DNA of 64,000 nt from Terramyces sp. JEL0728 (taxonomy: Eukaryota; Chytridiomycota; Chytridiomycetes; Rhizophydiales; Terramycetaceae), in the NCBI GenBank assembly GCA_027603945.1, contig JADIIU010000018.1, positions 95,248 to 159,247 on the forward strand, in the 5' to 3' direction. Positions 1-10,376 of the stretch are shown here, one piece after another. The stretch's first letter is position 1. Each line of letters opens with the position of its first letter. The notes below the pieces were generated by a model. The model had not been told where the DNA came from. It did no database searches and saw only the letters and a list, made by a program, of their open reading frames with translations. The position numbers and the translations under genes are program-made.

Positions 1-968
1 ACCAGCTACCATCAACCGAAGCTTTCTTGTACCATTTTTCAAGTGCTGGCTGTTGTTCTTTCAAATCCAAAAACATGTGCTTGGATTCTTTAGGAATTGG
101 GGTAGCCCCGTCCAATTTGCAATGGGGTTTAATTAATTCAATAGCGTCAATCAGTTTACCACATGCATCGCACTGATCACCTCTAGCATCTTCGTAGCTA
201 CAGAAAGGACAAGTGCCTTCAACGTATCTATCAGCCAAGAACGATTGGTGCTTTTCACAGAACAGTTGGGTGACTTTGTCTTCAAAGATGTGACCATTCT
301 TATCCAGTCTATATTAAAACAGTGTACTTTTTGTAAATATCCTGGGTAATTTCAGTTTGTTGGGGAGTGGCAGTTCTTCCGTAGATATCGAAATCAATTT
401 GGAACCACGAATAAGTTTGAGCATGCAAAGTGTGGTATTTGTCACTCAATTGTTTAAATGTCAAGCCTTCTTCAATGGCTTTGGTTTCGGTAGTAGTTCC
501 GTATTCATCAGACCCGCAAATATACAGCGCATTGTATCCTCTAATTCTACAGTATCTAGCATAGACATCGGCAGACAACACACATCCGATAATATTTCCA
601 AGGTGCGGAATATTGTTCACTGAAGGTAAAGCAGAAGTAATCAAAATATTTCTCTTGTCCTTTTCAGGCAATACAATTCTTTCGTGGTGATCTAATTTAA
701 TTGTGACGGAGGACTTTAGCTGCTTTATCACTGGCTCAGCTTCCAAGGTTTTCTTGAAATTCTGAATATTTGGATAGCCGTCAGTATTCAAATCCTTCAA
801 GGAAACATAAATGAGATACTTTGCAGGTCCAGTTAACTTTGAAATCGATTTTTCCAAAACATCCAAATCCAAGCCATTAAAATCCATTTCAATGAATTGG
901 ATTTCAAAGTCATTCGTTGTGAGCTTTCTACCATCAAAATAAGTTTTACTTGGCAAGGGCATGTGCAC
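1..968 (-). CDS. Methionyl-tRNA synthetase, copy A, truncated by the window edge
   Basis: N-terminal part of a cytosolic methionyl-tRNA synthetase, which charges initiator and elongator tRNA with methionine. The ATG is at 968. A 19-nt intron at 309-327 separates exon 1 from exon 2, which runs off the window at base 1. The class I signature is seen as PHLGNIIG (the HIGH equivalent), followed by the zinc-knob region CPFC..C..C. It is nearly identical to the complete gene at 60485-62742, with about a dozen differences over 1.6 kb; one changes Thr to Ile near 275. Nothing in the visible part is broken. Whether the rest of the gene exists upstream cannot be seen. Confidence 0.9.
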
Positions 969-1151
969 CCAAGTCGCTCTTTACTCCATATACTTGTTGC
1001 AGAACTTTGTTTTTCATTTTGCAAGATTAGGAAAGAACTGAGAGGCGGCAATAAATATGCACCCTGACTCGATCGACAAATTTGATATTTGGTGGTCCAT
1101 TGCAATATGATTCGACCATTAAATATCCACCAAAAAGAGTTTCCCTTTTTC

Positions 1152-1601
1152 ATGTTTAAATTTCTGATCTGCTTCATTTCAGCATTTGCCCAAATTATTC
1201 TCACAAACAACGACTACAAGGAGCTGTATACCGGCGAATGGAGAATACAAGTATATCGTACAGACCCACTTTCAATTAATTTCACGACAAATTACGCTCT
1301 GATTCACACAAACGAAACAGAGCTGCTGTCCCTGCTGGAAGTTAAAACAATACCATCCTTGAAATACTTGAATAATGGAAAAGTATATACGTTTGAAAAG
1401 GATTTAAATGACGAGCATTTGGTGCAACAGTTTCTGGAAAAGCCGGTTGAAAAATACTACAACTACCTTCCACTAACTTGGTCTTACTATACGAAATGGC
1501 AGTTGGATTTGTTCTTTTTCTGGTGGGATCTGCAAGACTATCTGTTGCAGGCATTTAAAGAATATACTGGCTTTGGTCCAACATACCACTCTGAATTATA
1601 A
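1152..1601 (+). CDS. Thioredoxin-fold secretory-pathway protein, copy A
   Basis: Single-exon gene for about 149 residues. The ATG at 1152 is chosen because it begins directly with a signal-peptide-like stretch (MFKFLICFISAFAQ); an in-frame ATG at 1089 would bury it. The body resembles the TMX/PDI thioredoxin fold (EGEW-like start, cis-proline motif TIPSL), but I see no CXXC active site, so it is probably redox-inactive. The C-terminal third is aromatic-rich (DLFFFWWDLQDYLLQ) and may sit on or in a membrane. The stop overlaps AATAAA. It is divergent from MetRS copy A (183 bp between starts) and duplicated with it at 62926-63375. Function not known. Confidence 0.7.
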   Translation: MFKFLICFISAFAQIILTNNDYKELYTGEWRIQVYRTDPLSINFTTNYALIHTNETELLSLLEVKTIPSLKYLNNGKVYTFEKDLNDEHLVQQFLEKPVEKYYNYLPLTWSYYTKWQLDLFFFWWDLQDYLLQAFKEYTGFGPTYHSEL

Positions 1602-1659
1602 TAAATCAAGAAAGGGAATTTATCATTGTACCAATACCATATTTGTGAGCACTTTAGGA

Positions 1660-1870
1660 GCTATAAATTTATGCCAATGTGCATACTTAAGGTTGAAACT
1701 GCCGATAAAAGTAGCAATAATTCCAAATGCTTTCCATTGGTTTCCATAAGATTACAACACAAGAGAATCAATGATGGAACATTATAACCAATGGAAAAGC
1801 ATATGGAATTATCGCCGATACTATTTTCTGGAGACGCTCGTGTATCCAATGCAACTCCAGATCAAATCAA
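1660..1870. repeat. Degraded inverted repeat at the end of duplicated block A
   Basis: Counterpart of the perfect hairpin at 63487-63586. The arms (near 1720-1745 and 1785-1810) still pair but have lost several bases relative to copy B. Identity between the two large duplicated blocks ends shortly after this element, near 1870. No coding potential is apparent. Confidence 0.6.
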
Positions 1871-1984
1871 AGCGATAATACCAAACGATAGAATCTTAAA
1901 TGTCTCACTTGACTGATATTTTTGTACTCGAGAATCTCAAGGGCTTGTCAAGTTATTAATTTGGACTTTTTAAGATCAGTTGGA

Positions 1985-2483
1985 TTAAGCCGCATTTAGA
2001 TGAGCAAAGGCAAATGTTTCTGCCAGCAACTTGACGACTTTGTTACTTTGCAAAGACGGCTGGATTTCTTTGCTTGTTCCATGATCAAGAACCGTCTGTG
2101 CTGTAAACTCTTTGGTAACATTGCCTATTTGGTACTCGAGGAATAACCGACTAAAATTGATCAAAGGATCCAGTTAGCATCTGCTATTTCCAAGGCTTAA
2201 ATTTAGTACTATTGTCCGAGTTTCGTTCATCAAAGAATCGGGGCAAGATCTTTTGTCTTTAACACAAAGCCGAAAGCAGTATCGAAACCTGATTTAGTTG
2301 CTATTTCAAAGGATTCATAAAGAATTGATTACAGCAATTGAATAACAGTGGCTTTAATCATCTTTTGGTTGATGTCATAGCCTTCGACCATCTTTTTCAT
2401 TGGCGAAGCTTCGGAAAAATCTGCCCCCGTAACGCCTTTCGTTCGGTTGCAACGTAAAGAGCAAAAAACAGGTATAAATGGCC
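1985..2483 (-). pseudogene. Decayed protein-coding remnant, family not recognised
   Basis: Reading the minus strand gives protein-like stretches in shifting frames: one containing MKKMVEGYDINQKMIKATV, then ATKSGFDTAFGFVLKTKDLA, then ALEIADANW, then INFSRLFLEYQIGNVTKEFT continuing to a stop at 1985-1987. In-frame stops and frame changes between them are not removed by introns of the usual 19-22 nt form. This looks like a gene that has picked up indels. It lies just outside the duplicated block and head-to-head with the cyclin. It could be a functional gene with unusual splicing or sequencing errors; I cannot name the family. Confidence 0.35.
2473..2478 (+). promoter_or_regulatory. TATA box of the cyclin gene
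   Basis: TATAAA, 29 bp before the ATG at 2507. Similar boxes at similar spacing precede other genes in the window. Confidence 0.55.
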
Positions 2484-2506
2484 AGCCATCCCCACTTTCG
2501 AAATAA

Positions 2507-3106
2507 ATGGAATACAAAATAGCAGGAAAGTACACAGTCCAAGAACAAACTCCTCCTCCAGAATATAAACCTCAGCCTCTGCCAACTGGTTCAACTCAAA
2601 CTGCAGAATTCCTAGGGTTTCTAATGTACAAAATCTGGCATTCAAAAGGCGGCCAAGAACAGCAAATTTCTCTAGATCAAAACAACAACGTCTGCCTACC
2701 AGGAACCGAATCTTGGTTTGCAGATTTTGTATTGAAAACAAGGAGAATTTTAAAGATATCAAGAATACCATTTCCAGTCATTTTCACTGCTTTCCTATAC
2801 ATTGCGCAATTACGTAGAGTTATTCCACAGCATATCGGCTCTGGATCTGAAGTCCGGCTATTGATTGCCTCGATGATGATATCCCATAAACAAAACACAG
2901 ATCATACATACAAGAACTCTGCTTGGGCTAATATGACTGGCATCCCGCCTCAAGCCATCAATTTGATTGAAATTGATTTTTTGAAAGGCTTGAATTGGCG
3001 CACTCATGTTCCTTCTGCCAAGTACAAGCAGTGGATTGTAATCATTGATAAACTGCACAAAGAATATACCAACTGGCGTACTAATGGCGAAATTATTAAT
3101 TTATAA
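2507..3106 (+). CDS. Pho80/Pcl-type cyclin
   Basis: Intronless gene for 199 residues. The cyclin box spans about residues 75-185: FTAFLYIAQLRRVIP, then SEVRLLIASMMISHK, HTYKNSAWANMTGIP and EIDFLKGLNW, the pattern of fungal Pcl/Pho80 cyclins that partner Pho85-like CDKs in nutrient, cell-cycle and glycogen control. The N-terminal 30 residues are proline-rich. The stop overlaps AATAAA (TAATAAA). It converges on the next gene with 18 bp between stops. The subtype within the Pcl family cannot be decided here. Confidence 0.88.
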   Translation: MEYKIAGKYTVQEQTPPPEYKPQPLPTGSTQTAEFLGFLMYKIWHSKGGQEQQISLDQNNNVCLPGTESWFADFVLKTRRILKISRIPFPVIFTAFLYIAQLRRVIPQHIGSGSEVRLLIASMMISHKQNTDHTYKNSAWANMTGIPPQAINLIEIDFLKGLNWRTHVPSAKYKQWIVIIDKLHKEYTNWRTNGEIINL

Positions 3107-3124
3107 TAAATTGTATATATACCT

Positions 3125-3919
3125 TTATTTGGCTTTTGTTACAATTGCTCCAATTAAGCTAGCAGTTTTTGGATCTGTGATTGGCAGGATGTCAAGACCA
3201 TTAATTGGCTGGATATTTGCAACTGATTCTTGTTCCAGGAATTGCACCAGCACTTTCCCTTCATCCCTAATATACCTTTGTAAATTCGCAATCTGTGTTT
3301 TGTCAAACTTGGTTTGTTGGCTGAATATCAGCAAATGCCGGGAATGAAATTCATTCGCGTGTGTGCATTTGAAATTGCCCAGACCCGCTTTGGTTCTTAG
3401 CCATTCAATCGCAAAACATAAATCATTATCACTAGTAACTGTGCGAATATTCTTTGCAAAATTAAGTAAATACACTGACGATGTAATTGATTGGGGTTCG
3501 TAATTGATAATCACATCACCGAATGGGATATATTCGCTTATGTATGCTTCGAAATCAGTATTGAAGCCGTAATCGCATTCCAAAGATAGTTTGTTTTGCA
3601 GATACAAATCCGTTTTACTCGTACCTGATGTTACAAATGTTTTCAGCGATTGGCAAGTAGCCCGCATTGAATAAAGAATCGCTAATGGCTTGACTTGAGG
3701 AAAATCCGAATGCGGGATGGCAACTATAGTCTTTTCTGGAACTGCGAATACGAAATACCCCGATATGCACAGCATCGCAACCATCAGAAATTTGATGTAT
3801 GGAAAACAGCTCTTGATTTTCTTGCGGAATATAAAGTAAGTGATGAAGCTGCCTATAAACAATTTGCTGGCTGGTTTCATTGAAAAAAGTTGAAATTGAT
3901 GACGTTGCGTTGATGGCAT
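3125..3919 (-). CDS. Hypothetical one-pass membrane protein
   Basis: Intronless reading frame of 264 residues from the ATG at 3919; an in-frame ATG at 3880 is an alternative. The N-terminal 60 residues are basic with a hydrophobic segment around FLMVAMLCISGYFVFAV, followed by a soluble domain of about 200 residues with no motif I recognise (for example YISEYIPFGDVIINYEP). The topology suggests a membrane-anchored protein of the ER, Golgi or mitochondrion. A TATATTT-like box lies about 30 bp upstream. Codon use and length argue for a real gene, but its family is unknown to me. Confidence 0.6.
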   Translation of the reverse strand: MPSTQRHQFQLFSMKPASKLFIGSFITYFIFRKKIKSCFPYIKFLMVAMLCISGYFVFAVPEKTIVAIPHSDFPQVKPLAILYSMRATCQSLKTFVTSGTSKTDLYLQNKLSLECDYGFNTDFEAYISEYIPFGDVIINYEPQSITSSVYLLNFAKNIRTVTSDNDLCFAIEWLRTKAGLGNFKCTHANEFHSRHLLIFSQQTKFDKTQIANLQRYIRDEGKVLVQFLEQESVANIQPINGLDILPITDPKTASLIGAIVTKAK

Positions 3920-4134
3920 GAAGCTATTGTACCATAGAAATATATTTAACAAGTCCCATTAGTATAGTTCCAAGTTGAGTAGAGCATGGATTCAATCAAC
4001 TTTGAATACACCGATTTAATTTGGTTCAAAGTGCAAACTCGGCATATAGTTTCAACTGATAGTGTGCTTGCCTTTCACTCTTGATTTCCTCAGCAGTTTT
4101 CGGAGTTGGCAATCTCGCAAAATTAGAAGCAAAA

Positions 4135-5567
4135 ATGATACTTAGACGTTCAGTACATACTACTAACCCAGCTCATACTACTAATACTAATAACAATAAC
4201 CGCAATGGTAATAATCTTCAACGTATATTTCCCAGCAACTGTGACAGAAAATCTAAAATACGTAATATCGCTTTCAAGTATTATTCTCTCTGGAATTATC
4301 GGGGCAAAGTGTGCAATATATTTAAAGATTGATCAGATGCTAGGGATGCTAGTATCTGGAATAATAGTGCGAAATATCTTGCCCACTGTTATTATTGATC
4401 TTCCACATACTTGGACAGCAGTAATCTGGACAATCGCTTTAGCATCAGTTGTTTCAAGGGCTGGTACGTTAAAATAACATAGGATTATCACTGCAACAGA
4501 GTGTGGTGTTTCATAACTGGATGGAGTCACTTTTATTAGGAACCTTGCCTATATTGACTGAAGCGTCATTGCTGGCTTATGTGACCAAAGCCGCTTTTAA
4601 TTTACCTACCTCTTGGGCATTTACTCTTGCTTTTGGAGTAGCAACAATCAGTCCTGGTGTTGTTGTTCCCCTGCTATTAAAACTAATGGATAATGGATGG
4701 CAAAAGAGTAGATTGCCGCCAATGATGTTGGCAGGAGTAGGTATGGATGTATTACTAGGGACATGTGGGTTTGGAATATCGCTAGCATCGTGTTTTGGAC
4801 ATAGTCATGAAATTGAACACGAAAGCTGGATCATTAGAGGAATTGAAGAAATTGGGATGGGGTTCTTGCTAGGAATTACACTTGGATTAACTGCGTTTGC
4901 TTACAGTCGGCTAAGGATCCCAGAAGGCATTTCAACACCAATTGTTTTTGTTTGCAGCTGTCTGACAATGTTTTGGTGTAAAACTCACGGATTCACTGGT
5001 GCAGCGTCTTGTTCAACATTCTTAACTTGGAGTGCGATCGGTAATAGTTGGCTCAAGAAAGACATTGAAGCTGCCGATGACAAGTACGTTTAAAGTAACT
5101 AGATTGAAACATATTTGGAAAATGTTCAAGTATGGGCTATTTCCTGTCATTGGAGCAACGATATCATTTGACAAAATCTCACTTGCACTACTGTTTAGGG
5201 CACTACTGATTGTTCTATTTTCAGTTGTTGTGAAAATGAGTGCTGCGTACCTGACAGCACAACTAGCTGATTTGTCAGAAGAAGAAGCATTCTTTATAGC
5301 TGGTATCTGGACAGGCAAAGCTAGCATACAGGTAAATAAAGGTAATGCTAGGCGACATTGTGCGGGGTTGCGTTGGAAAAGGTACATGAACATCATCTGG
5401 AAGGAAAACCGGAAGAGAAATACGCACAAATAGTATTTTTATGTCTAGTTTGTGCAATCATTATCGGGGTTCCATTCGCATCGATTTGGGTTGGACTGTT
5501 TGGCAAAGTGCAGATTGGCCCAGATCTTGTAGATACAATTCAAGAGGTTAATAAAGAAGAAGGCTAG
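4135..5567 (+). CDS. NHA/NHE9B-type Na+/H+ antiporter (CPA2)
   Basis: Five exons; introns 4153-4171, 4464-4482, 5084-5102 and 5332-5351 (19, 19, 19, 20 nt). The spliced product has 451 residues and many hydrophobic segments. The first exon is only 18 nt and joins to LILLILITITAMVIIF, giving the first membrane helix. Recognisable positions are GVATISPGVVVPLLLKLMDN, AGVGMDVLLGTCGF (where related antiporters carry the ion-binding aspartate or aspartates) and GIWTGKASIQA. The family exchanges Na+ or Li+ for H+ across the plasma or organelle membrane. The first intron contains a perfect TACTAAC branch-point word. Confidence 0.85.
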
Positions 5568-5618
5568 TTCAGGCTGGACGTATACCGCACTCAAACATGG
5601 AAAATAGAGATAATATAT

Positions 5619-6101
5619 TCAACCTAGGATACCATTCAATTCCTTTTTCATTTCAGCTATTTCTTCTTCCGATCTCCACAACTCCTTTGGAATATTGAAT
5701 TTAGTTCTAATTTCATGATAATCCTTGCACTGCTTAATATGCCAAGCGACAGTTCTGCATCCAATATCCAACAGCCCAGGTATATCCAAGTAATTAGCTG
5801 CAAGAATAACATCCGCCATGATATTGAAATCCAACTTCATCAATTCCTTGTCTTCTTCAATCATATCATCTACCGCTTTTTCCACTGGCTTTTCAGGTGC
5901 TGGTGGATCGTCTTTATGGATATTCAAGTATTTAACTACAAAGTCGAGGATGCTGCTGGATACATTTGGGAGTGGAATTGCCGAATCGAAAACGTCCAAA
6001 TCGGTCACCATGTTTTTGATTAGATTCGATTGGAATATCAGATCTTTTTCTAGAATGTATTCCTTTTCATCGGAAGTCGTTAGTTTCACTGTTGTGCTCA
6101 T
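5619..6101 (-). CDS. SKP1-like protein A
   Basis: 160 residues, no intron. The ATG is at 6101; the longer frame upstream starts at GTG only. The BTB/POZ-like Skp1 fold is complete: VKLTTSDEKEY, SNLIKNMVTDLD, IPLPNVSSSIL, VVKYLNIHKDD, then the F-box-binding helices ILAANYLDIPGLLDIGCRTVA. The C-terminus (FNIPKELWRSEEEIAEMKKE) differs from the canonical [17 protein letters not shown] and is shared with paralogue C. Skp1 links F-box proteins to cullin-1 in SCF ubiquitin ligases. First of five paralogues in 3.2 kb. Confidence 0.92.
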   Translation of the reverse strand: MSTTVKLTTSDEKEYILEKDLIFQSNLIKNMVTDLDVFDSAIPLPNVSSSILDFVVKYLNIHKDDPPAPEKPVEKAVDDMIEEDKELMKLDFNIMADVILAANYLDIPGLLDIGCRTVAWHIKQCKDYHEIRTKFNIPKELWRSEEEIAEMKKELNGILG

Positions 6102-6130
6102 TGGCAAGTTTTTTGGTTTTTGCACAGCAC

Positions 6131-6136
6131 TTTATA
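6131..6136 (-). promoter_or_regulatory. TATA box of SKP1-like A
   Basis: TATAAA on the minus strand, 29 bp before the ATG at 6101, inside GGCTATAAAGTG. Confidence 0.5.
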
Positions 6137-6189
6137 GCCTGAATGAGTCAGCAAGATAAACTGAAATCAGGACAAGATGAAATTAAAAT

Positions 6190-6740
6190 TTACATTTTAT
6201 TAAGCTGCTGATCCATTAGCCCATTTAATTTCCTACAGTTAACAACAACTACCTCATCAATAAGCTTTCTTTGTTCTGGTGTATACCATCGTTCCTGCGG
6301 TACATTGAATTCCTCAATGACTTGATCAATCGATTTGCCTTTAATCAACAATGCGACCGTCTTGCATCCAAGATCTAGTAATCCAGGAATATCCAAGTAG
6401 TTAGCAGCAGTAATTATATCAAATAAGGTTTGGTTGTCTACTTTGAGCAACTGGGAATCCTCCTCGCTTATATCGTCAAGAGTCTTGTACAATGGTGGTT
6501 CTTCCGGTACTGGATCATCTTTGTGCATTTGGGCATACTTGATTACTGGATTAGAATAGCCGTACCGATTTCAAGGATCTTCGAAGATACGTTTGGAAGT
6601 GGAATCACTGCATCGCTGATATCCAAATCCATCAACATGTTCTTGATCAAATTCGATTGAGTCACTACATCCTTTTGCAGTATGTATTCCACATCATCGC
6701 TGGTCTTTAATTTGACTTGAGTTTGTGGGTCGAAAGCCAT
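6190..6740 (-). CDS. SKP1-like protein B
   Basis: 176 residues from the ATG at 6740; one 20-nt intron at 6546-6565, located after LEI in the linker before VIKYAQMHKDD. The Skp1 core is intact (VKLKTSDDVEY, NLIKNMLMDLDI, IITAANYLDIPGLLDLGCKTVA). The C-terminal tail is the most diverged of the set (QERWYTPEQRKLIDEVVVV...), which should alter how F-box proteins are gripped. Paralogues A and C on either side lack this intron. Confidence 0.9.
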
Positions 6741-6925
6741 TTGAGAAAAAAGACAAGAAATTAAATCAGATTTGGAATGTGTGCTTCAAAACATTGAAGA
6801 TTTGAGAATGCGCATCAGACATGATTCCCATTCGGAGAGTGTACTGAATGGCATGAAAGTAATCCAATTGCTCTCAAAAGCCATCAAACCCGATTCTTAA
6901 ACCAAGGTAAAAGTCACAATATTTA

Positions 6926-7408
6926 TTATCCAAGGATGCCATTTAATTCTTTCTTCATTTCTGCAATTTCCTCTTCAGATCTCCACAACTCTTTGGGAAT
7001 ATTAAATTCCTGTCTGATTTGATGATAGTCCTTTCCTTTGATTTTCATTGCAACGGTTCTGCAGCCAATATCCAATAATCCAGGAACATCCAAGTAATTT
7101 GAAGCGAGGATTAAATCAAACATGACTGGATACTCTAGTTTCATTAATTCCTTGTCTTCGTCAATCATATCGTCAACAGCCCTTTCAATTGGTTTTTCCG
7201 GGACTACTTCTCCTCTGTGGATTTCCATATACTTTAGCACCAAATCAAGAATATCTGAGCGGACGTTTGGCAGTGGAATAGTAGCATCAGCAACATCCAA
7301 ATCCGTCACCATATTCTTGATTAGGTTTGATTGGAAAATCAAGTCTCTTTCAATAGAGTACTCCTTGTCATCCGATGTTTTGATTTTGATGGGTGCACCT
7401 GGATTCAT
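6926..7408 (-). CDS. SKP1-like protein C
   Basis: 160 residues, no intron, start ATG at 7408. It is closest to paralogue A: the same length, the same NLIKNMVTDLDV.D..IPLPNV block and an identical 20-plus-residue C-terminus ending KKELNGILG, implying a recent duplication. The Skp1 fold and the F-box-binding helices (ILASNYLDVPGLLDIGCRTV) are intact. Divergent from paralogue D, with about 220 bp between starts. Confidence 0.92.
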   Translation of the reverse strand: MNPGAPIKIKTSDDKEYSIERDLIFQSNLIKNMVTDLDVADATIPLPNVRSDILDLVLKYMEIHRGEVVPEKPIERAVDDMIDEDKELMKLEYPVMFDLILASNYLDVPGLLDIGCRTVAMKIKGKDYHQIRQEFNIPKELWRSEEEIAEMKKELNGILG

Positions 7409-7630
7409 TTAGGCAAAGAATCTGGCCGCCACTTTTCGATCCTAGCTTGATGTCAACCTTAATGCAGCAGGACCAGTCCTTTTGCCGGCCAAAACTAATT
7501 GTTTCACCGATTTCTTGCACATATTCTGCATTGGGTTGTTTATTGATTGCAATCCTTCGCGGTTGGCATATGAAACAAACCTGGGACAAAAGTCTCGTTC
7601 GGCAAAACAATAATTTACCCAATAGAAGCA

Positions 7631-8040
7631 ATGGTGAGCATCATCTGCAGCGACGATAAACCAATTCAAATACCACCAAAGATGGCAAAGCTGTCAAAAT
7701 TCGTTCAGCGTAACGAATCGCTTTCAGAAATCACAGTCCCTGAATTATCCTCATCAGCTCTACTCAAAGGCAAGTAAAACTAACAATAGTCCTCGAATGG
7801 GTTGATTTCCACTCTGAGCATACAGAGCATGACCAAGAAGAAATTGACTGGGACAAGAAATTCCTCAAAGTTGATACTCTAGTATTATTTGAAATTATTG
7901 AAGCTGCAAATTCATTGGAAATTGAAGAGTTGACTCTTTTGTGTGCAAAGAACATGGAAGATTTCCTTGGAGAACATGAACACGATTTGGATGCCGTATG
8001 CAAGGAATTTGAAATTCCTGTAGATTTGCAGGGCATGTAA
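7631..8040 (+). CDS. SKP1-like protein D, short and diverged, with a GC-AG intron
   Basis: The only member of the cluster on the plus strand; 129 residues. Exon 1 (7631-7769) and exon 2 (7790-8040) are separated by 20 nt that begin GCAAGT and end TAACAATAG. Splicing there restores LLK-VLEWVDFHSEHTEHD; the internal GT site would give an immediate stop. The Skp1 landmarks are weak but present (SIICSDDKPIQI, ITVPELSSSALL, DWDKKFLKVDTLVLFEIIEAANSLEIEEL). The C-terminal F-box clamp helix is missing; the protein ends at FEIPVDLQGM. It may be a specialised, dominant-negative or dying paralogue. Confidence 0.65.
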
Positions 8041-8274
8041 TAAAGGCAATTAGAGGTCGTTGAATGATATTTATGATTTTTGTACAGCCAGATATTTTTG
8101 TGTTGTGATTCACTCCAGTCATAGCTGCAACGAATGGTCGAGTGCAGTGCGAGTACTATTCTTGTAACTCTATCTCGCTATGCCGAGGTGTTGGTCGGGA
8201 TATTTTATCCCTGGCACAATATTTAGGAACTTAACGACACTCGATATTCGGTTAAACAGCAATTAAGAATTTAT

Positions 8275-8768
8275 TTAACGGTCTTCGCACCATTCATTTT
8301 CCTTGCGGATTTGCTCTTCTTCTTCAGGAGTAAAGTCGTTAGTAATATTGAAAGTCTTTCTAATTTCTTCTACTGATTTACCCTTGATCATATTGGCAAC
8401 AGTCTTGCATCCTAATTTTAAAAACACTTACCAAGATCTAATAAGCCTTGCATATCCATGTAGTTGGCTGCGAGAATAATTTCAAAAAGAGTTCCTTGAT
8501 CGACTGCAATAAAATCTCTATCCCATTCATCAATATCATCAGAGGATTTTGCCTTCATTTCGTCTTCTAGAGGTGGAGGAGTATCATTCTTGTGGTGAGT
8601 GGCATATTCAATGATTTTGGTGAGGATATGAGCAGTAACATTAGGGAGTGGAATTGCAGCTTCACCAACTTCCAAGTCGCTGAGCATATTTTTAATTAGC
8701 TGAGACTGGGTGATAATATCTTCGGCGACATTAAACTCTTGACCGTCACTGCTTGTTAACTTTACCAT
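8275..8768 (-). CDS. skp1: SKP1, canonical member (E)
   Basis: 157 residues from the ATG at 8768; one 20-nt intron at 8412-8431 (GTAAGT donor). This is the conserved copy: [72 protein letters not shown] and the classical tail [18 protein letters not shown]. It should be the housekeeping SCF adaptor, and also the Skp1 of kinetochore, RAVE and similar complexes. The other four copies have diverged mainly at the tail. The stop is followed by ATAAA. Confidence 0.95.
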
Positions 8769-9022
8769 TGTGAGATTTTGGGAAAATTAGAAAAAGTCCC
8801 GCCACTGGCTTTCAACAATGTGACTGAGTAAACAAATTTGAAAAGAGTCATTCATACTTTAGTTATTTTCTCTTTCATTTGAGTCACAAAACGGCACCAC
8901 TACATCTTTACTTTTGCCGAGTAATTCCACAAAACTGCATGTTAAATATCACGGCGCCATACATTGCCAATTTCCTTATTCAATGAAACATGAACCAAAA
9001 CAATATTGGGCGATAAGTTATA

Positions 9023-10157
9023 TTAAAAGAATACCCGGACTGCCTGTGCAGCAGTGGAATCAACAGGACAGTATGGACACTTGAACCTTGAATTCAAGCT
9101 GCCTTTGCTTAGCCTAGTCAAACTTTCACCAGAAATAACGTGTCCACATACCATCATCATGGGCGGATTGGTTTCCGTGCCTTGTTCTTTTGTAACTGGG
9201 CAAACAAACACAGAATGGTACTTTTGCTTATCTAGCAACGGGATGGTTACGGGCAATTCACCTGATTGAGACCACTCTAATGCTTTGTCTTTCATCAGCG
9301 AAGATATTTTCATGATCATTGGGAGTGCGGTAGACCCAACTGTAACACAAGTGAATAGCGGCGATTCACAAGACTGGCCCAATACATTACAAAAGTCTCT
9401 AGAGAATTGAGATTGGATATCGCTCCATAAATGGTTATCTGCAAATTGGGGATAAGGCGAATTTGCTAATCGTTTATGGTAGAGAATCGAACACATTAGT
9501 TGCTGAATATCTGCATTAGCAACAAATACCTTTAATATGTTTGGTAGCAAATGGCGCAAAATGTTGTTTCGCGTACGCTAATGCCTGTTTGATCTCTCCT
9601 CTTTTTACAAATCCAAGGTATCGAAGTTTATGAAGGTTAAATTCAAAGGTAGATCCGCTTTCAACAAGTGATTTGCGATGCAAAAATGCCCAATCCAATG
9701 CCAGCGAAATATCTTCATTTCTTAAAGCTTCTTGAATATGGAACATTCCTTCAAATTGAGCATGTAATCCTTCTTCAAATTCTATGCCAGCTTCCTTGGC
9801 AAACATTTTAGCAAGATCAAATCTTCCTTCGCGTACAAAATGCATGACCAAGATCTGGTATACAATATACTCTTTTCCTTCCAGCGCTTTGGGATCCCAG
9901 ATTCCATCCAAATCGGTTTTAAACTTTTTCTCAATTGCTTTTGAATATTTGCCTATTGTATTGTGGAAATCTTTGGCGCTTTCTGTTAATTTTGAAGCCA
10001 TTGCTCGTGTGTTTGATAATAATTGCGCTACTGCCTGTGGGTTGTCTTGACAAGAGTTGAGATTCGCAATCATTGCATCCAAACATGAATCTGTTTCTAC
10101 TGCCAACAAGCGCTGTTTTTTGGCGACTTTTTCAAATGATTCCGTGATTGTATTCAT
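9023..10157 (-). CDS. rmd5: Rmd5/Gid2-type RING E3 subunit of the GID/CTLH ligase
   Basis: 371 residues; one 19-nt intron at 9511-9529 joins HIK to DIQQLMCS. The N-terminal half is helical, with the LisH/CTLH layout (YQILVMHFVREGRFDLAKMF, FEGMFHIQEALRNEDISLALDWA), then the CRA region and a degenerate RING at the C-terminus: FVCPVTKEQ...MMMVCGHVISGESL...FKCPYCP. The GID/CTLH complex ubiquitinates gluconeogenic enzymes and other N-degron substrates. The RING has fewer Cys/His ligands than usual, as is normal for Gid2. Compact neighbour of the SKP1 cluster. Confidence 0.9.
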
Positions 10158-10376
10158 AAGGGTAACTTTTCCGTCACGAAATTTCAGTCAACAGTTACAC
10201 ATGAACGCTAGTATAAGCAGGAACTTGTGAGCTAGCTGGATAGTTTTGATATGCAATAATCAATAATACCAGATGCAATTAGACATAATGTAAGTCGACA
10301 ACGAATCCTGATTGCGATCACTAGATAACTTTGGCGTTGTTATCGTAACTGTCTGCATATCAGCAAATTTCTGGTG

